A stretch of DNA of 7,650 nucleotides from the NCBI GenBank assembly GCA_938008005.1, contig CALLLZ010000332.1, positions 1 to 7,650 on the forward strand. Direction: 5' to 3'. The translations under genes were made by a program, and so were the position numbers. Below, piece after piece: positions 6,299-7,650 of this stretch (the first letter of the stretch is position 1; each line of letters opens with the position of its first letter). The notes beneath the pieces are model-generated. The model was given only the letters and a program-made list of their open reading frames with translations, was not told the DNA's origin and searched no databases. Source of the stretch: an uncultured Marinicella sp. Its GTDB lineage: Bacteria; Pseudomonadota; Gammaproteobacteria; Xanthomonadales; Marinicellaceae.

Positions 6299-6482
6299 TT
6301 ATGGCTTTTAAGCCGAAATTTAAGTGCTCACCAGTCGTAGATTGGTAAGTTGCGCGAGATTTTAACATTTTTTTACCGTCTTCACAGAACTATCTATTAA
6401 TAAGGGCGTTCAGATAAAAATTATAGATGGCATTGAGGTGGTCGTGGGTGGAGTCTTGAGTAAATATTTATAAAACTAAGTT

Positions 6483-7382
6483 ATGTCATCAAATTCAAAC
6501 CAAAAACCCATTTTTATAACGACTGATAATGATGTGGGCCAGCGCGTGGACAATTATTTGCTTAAACGATGCAAACAGCTCAACAAATCAAGTTGTTATA
6601 AGTTGATTCGTAAAGGTCAAATAAGGATCAATGGTAAAAGAGTTAAGCCTTTACAAAAATTGGTTGCCGGCGATCAAGTGCGTGTGCCACCGTTTCTATT
6701 CTTTGTTGACTCTAAAAAAGTTGCTGATATATCTGAACAAGTACAGCGAAAGTTATTGCAGAATGTCATTTTTGAAGATGATGATTATTTGGTTCTTAAT
6801 AAACCAGCCGGCTTGCCCTGTCACACTGGGACAGGGCATGAATTTGGCGTGTTTGAAATCATCAGTTCAGTGCAAGGTTATGCAGATGTTCAATTGGCAC
6901 ATCGTTTGGATAAAGACACAAGTGGCTGTTTGTTGTTGGCAAAAAATCGAGCGTCTTTGTTGGTGTTTCAACAGACTTTAAAACAGCAGGAAGTTATAAA
7001 ATCTTATCTAGCTGTATTAACGGGCCGGTTGGCAAAGTCTGTTGAAGTTAATCAGCCCTTAGATACTGATCATCGTGTTAAGGGAATTCGTCATGTGATT
7101 GTCAGTCAAACTGGGCGGTGCGCCAAAACTCATTTTAAACCCATTAAAATGGGTGCTCAATTAACATTGGTTCAATGTGATATCAGTTCTGGTCGGACAC
7201 ATCAAATCCGTGTCCATGCCCAGCACATTGGGCATGCGGTATTGGGAGATTGTTTATATGGTATGAAAGAACCTGGTTTGATTAGAAATTTATATCTGCA
7301 TGCTCATAAACTTAAGTTTGATGCTTATTCGTTTGTTGCATTAATGCCTGCTGATTTTGAGCAGGAAGTGGCTGAAAAATAG
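6483..7382 (+). CDS. rluC: 23S rRNA pseudouridine synthase C (positions 955/2504/2580 in E. coli)
   Basis: RluA-family enzyme that isomerises uridines of 23S rRNA around the peptidyl-transferase centre. The 299 residues are slightly shorter than E. coli RluC (319). An N-terminal S4 RNA-binding domain spans about residues 18-68 (GQRVDNYLLKR, then LIRKGQIRINGKRV). The catalytic domain starts near 95 with VLNKPAG (104-110). The catalytic motif HRLDKDTSG (140-148) carries the nucleophile Asp143, and SSGRTHQIRVH (235-245) and LHAHKL (272-277) are later family motifs. Where E. coli has VHGGSG after the KPxG motif, this protein has CHTGTG (113-118), a mild variant. RluD shares the domain layout, but the divergent position next to rne is the usual place of rluC and decides the name. 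Only a weak ribosome site (TAAG) precedes the ATG. No terminator was found directly after the stop. Confidence 0.93.
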   Translation: MSSNSNQKPIFITTDNDVGQRVDNYLLKRCKQLNKSSCYKLIRKGQIRINGKRVKPLQKLVAGDQVRVPPFLFFVDSKKVADISEQVQRKLLQNVIFEDDDYLVLNKPAGLPCHTGTGHEFGVFEIISSVQGYADVQLAHRLDKDTSGCLLLAKNRASLLVFQQTLKQQEVIKSYLAVLTGRLAKSVEVNQPLDTDHRVKGIRHVIVSQTGRCAKTHFKPIKMGAQLTLVQCDISSGRTHQIRVHAQHIGHAVLGDCLYGMKEPGLIRNLYLHAHKLKFDAYSFVALMPADFEQEVAEK

Positions 7383-7560
7383 TTGATAGATATTTCTCAT
7401 AATTATGATGCTTGTGTGATGTTTTACTGATTTCTTTAATTATTAGATGTTCGTATGTATTCTTTGTTATGGATGTCACATAAAGTTATCTGTAATTTGA
7501 TAATATTCATACCCGTAGTGCATTTGGAATGATTTTATTAAAAAAAACATAAAAACCCAT
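7383..7560. other. Non-coding stretch after rluC
   Basis: AT-rich sequence with no convincing reading frame, RNA gene or terminator. A weak inverted repeat, TTATC (7486-7490) with GATAA (7499-7503), lacks a following T tract. A run of eight A's sits at about 7541-7548, just before the repeat at the right edge. Confidence 0.5.
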
Positions 7561-7619
7561 CGTCATTACCCGGCTTGACCGGGTAATCCATAGCGAAGCG
7601 GGTTCGAACGCAGTTCGAA
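7561..7619. repeat. Palindromic intergenic repeat, probably a dispersed REP-like element
   Basis: CGTC is followed by ATTACCCGG (7565-7573), the loop CTTGA and CCGGGTAAT (7579-7587), a perfect nine-pair stem, then CCATAGCGAAGCGG. This layout resembles the GTCATT...AATCCA palindromes scattered between genes in many proteobacteria. Directly after it, TTCGAA occurs twice (7603-7608 and 7614-7619), five bases apart, and could form a second small hairpin. The GC-rich block stands out from the AT-rich surroundings. It may also end rluC transcription. Only one copy lies in this window, so the dispersed nature is inferred. Confidence 0.6.
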
Positions 7620-7650
7620 AATATGAAAAACTGACTTTTTTCAACTTAAC

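Noticed and set aside
6116..6340. A 74-codon plus-strand frame in the rne/rluC spacer.
   Set aside because: It starts with TTG, has no ribosome binding site, shows no recognisable motif, and covers the candidate rluC promoter and an rne leader hairpin.
6631..6981. A 116-codon plus-strand frame inside rluC.
   Set aside because: It is an out-of-frame shadow of rluC, whose S4 and catalytic motifs fix the true frame.
7486..7503. A possible rluC terminator, TTATC paired with GATAA.
   Set aside because: Only five AT-rich pairs and no T tract after it.
7624..7643. A hairpin TGAAAAA / TTTTTCA at the right edge.
   Set aside because: Seven pairs, nearly all A:T, and no proper tail before the window ends; likely chance in AT-rich DNA.

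Overview
The window looks like an ordinary chromosomal housekeeping region of an AT-rich gammaproteobacterium. It holds five protein-coding genes, all of recognisable families: cysS (3' part outside the window), a chorismatase of the FkbO/Hyg5/XanB2 family, a Crp/Clp-type regulator, rne (RNase E) and rluC (23S rRNA pseudouridine synthase). The divergent rne/rluC pair with a long spacer is a typical gammaproteobacterial arrangement. The regulator has the Xanthomonas Clp-type Glu in its effector pocket, and a XanB2-like chorismatase sits beside it. Both point towards the Lysobacterales (Xanthomonadales) side of the class, but a low-GC member; a Marinicella-like organism would fit. That placement is inference from protein features, not a search result.

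Layout. 1-832 (minus) encodes the N-terminal 277 residues of cysteinyl-tRNA synthetase. 833-1029 is a divergent promoter region. 1030-2001 (plus) is the chorismatase. After 95 bases comes the Crp/Clp-type regulator at 2097-2825 (plus), with a strong ribosome binding site. A 13-bp hairpin with A and T tracts on both sides (2919-2949) serves as a two-way terminator between the regulator and the convergent rne. rne occupies 2970-5891 (minus): a conserved catalytic half, then a membrane-anchor-like helix and a very long Lys/Gln/Asn-rich tail with short tandem repeats. 5892-6482 is the rne/rluC divergent spacer; its rne side carries several hairpins that look like a structured, autoregulatory 5' leader. 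rluC is 6483-7382 (plus). 7383-7650 has no gene but ends in a palindromic, probably dispersed repeat.

How the genes work together. cysS, rne and rluC belong to translation and RNA metabolism. The chorismatase would divert chorismate to hydroxybenzoate, which in Xanthomonas feeds diffusible-factor signalling, ubiquinone and aryl-polyene pigment. The adjacent regulator is of a type that in Xanthomonas answers to cyclic di-GMP. A functional link between the two is possible but unproven.

I did not find an undescribed multi-gene system here. The points most worth a second look are the chorismatase/Clp neighbourhood, the structured rne leader with a hairpin over its Shine-Dalgarno, the unusual RNase E tail, and the repeat at the right edge.
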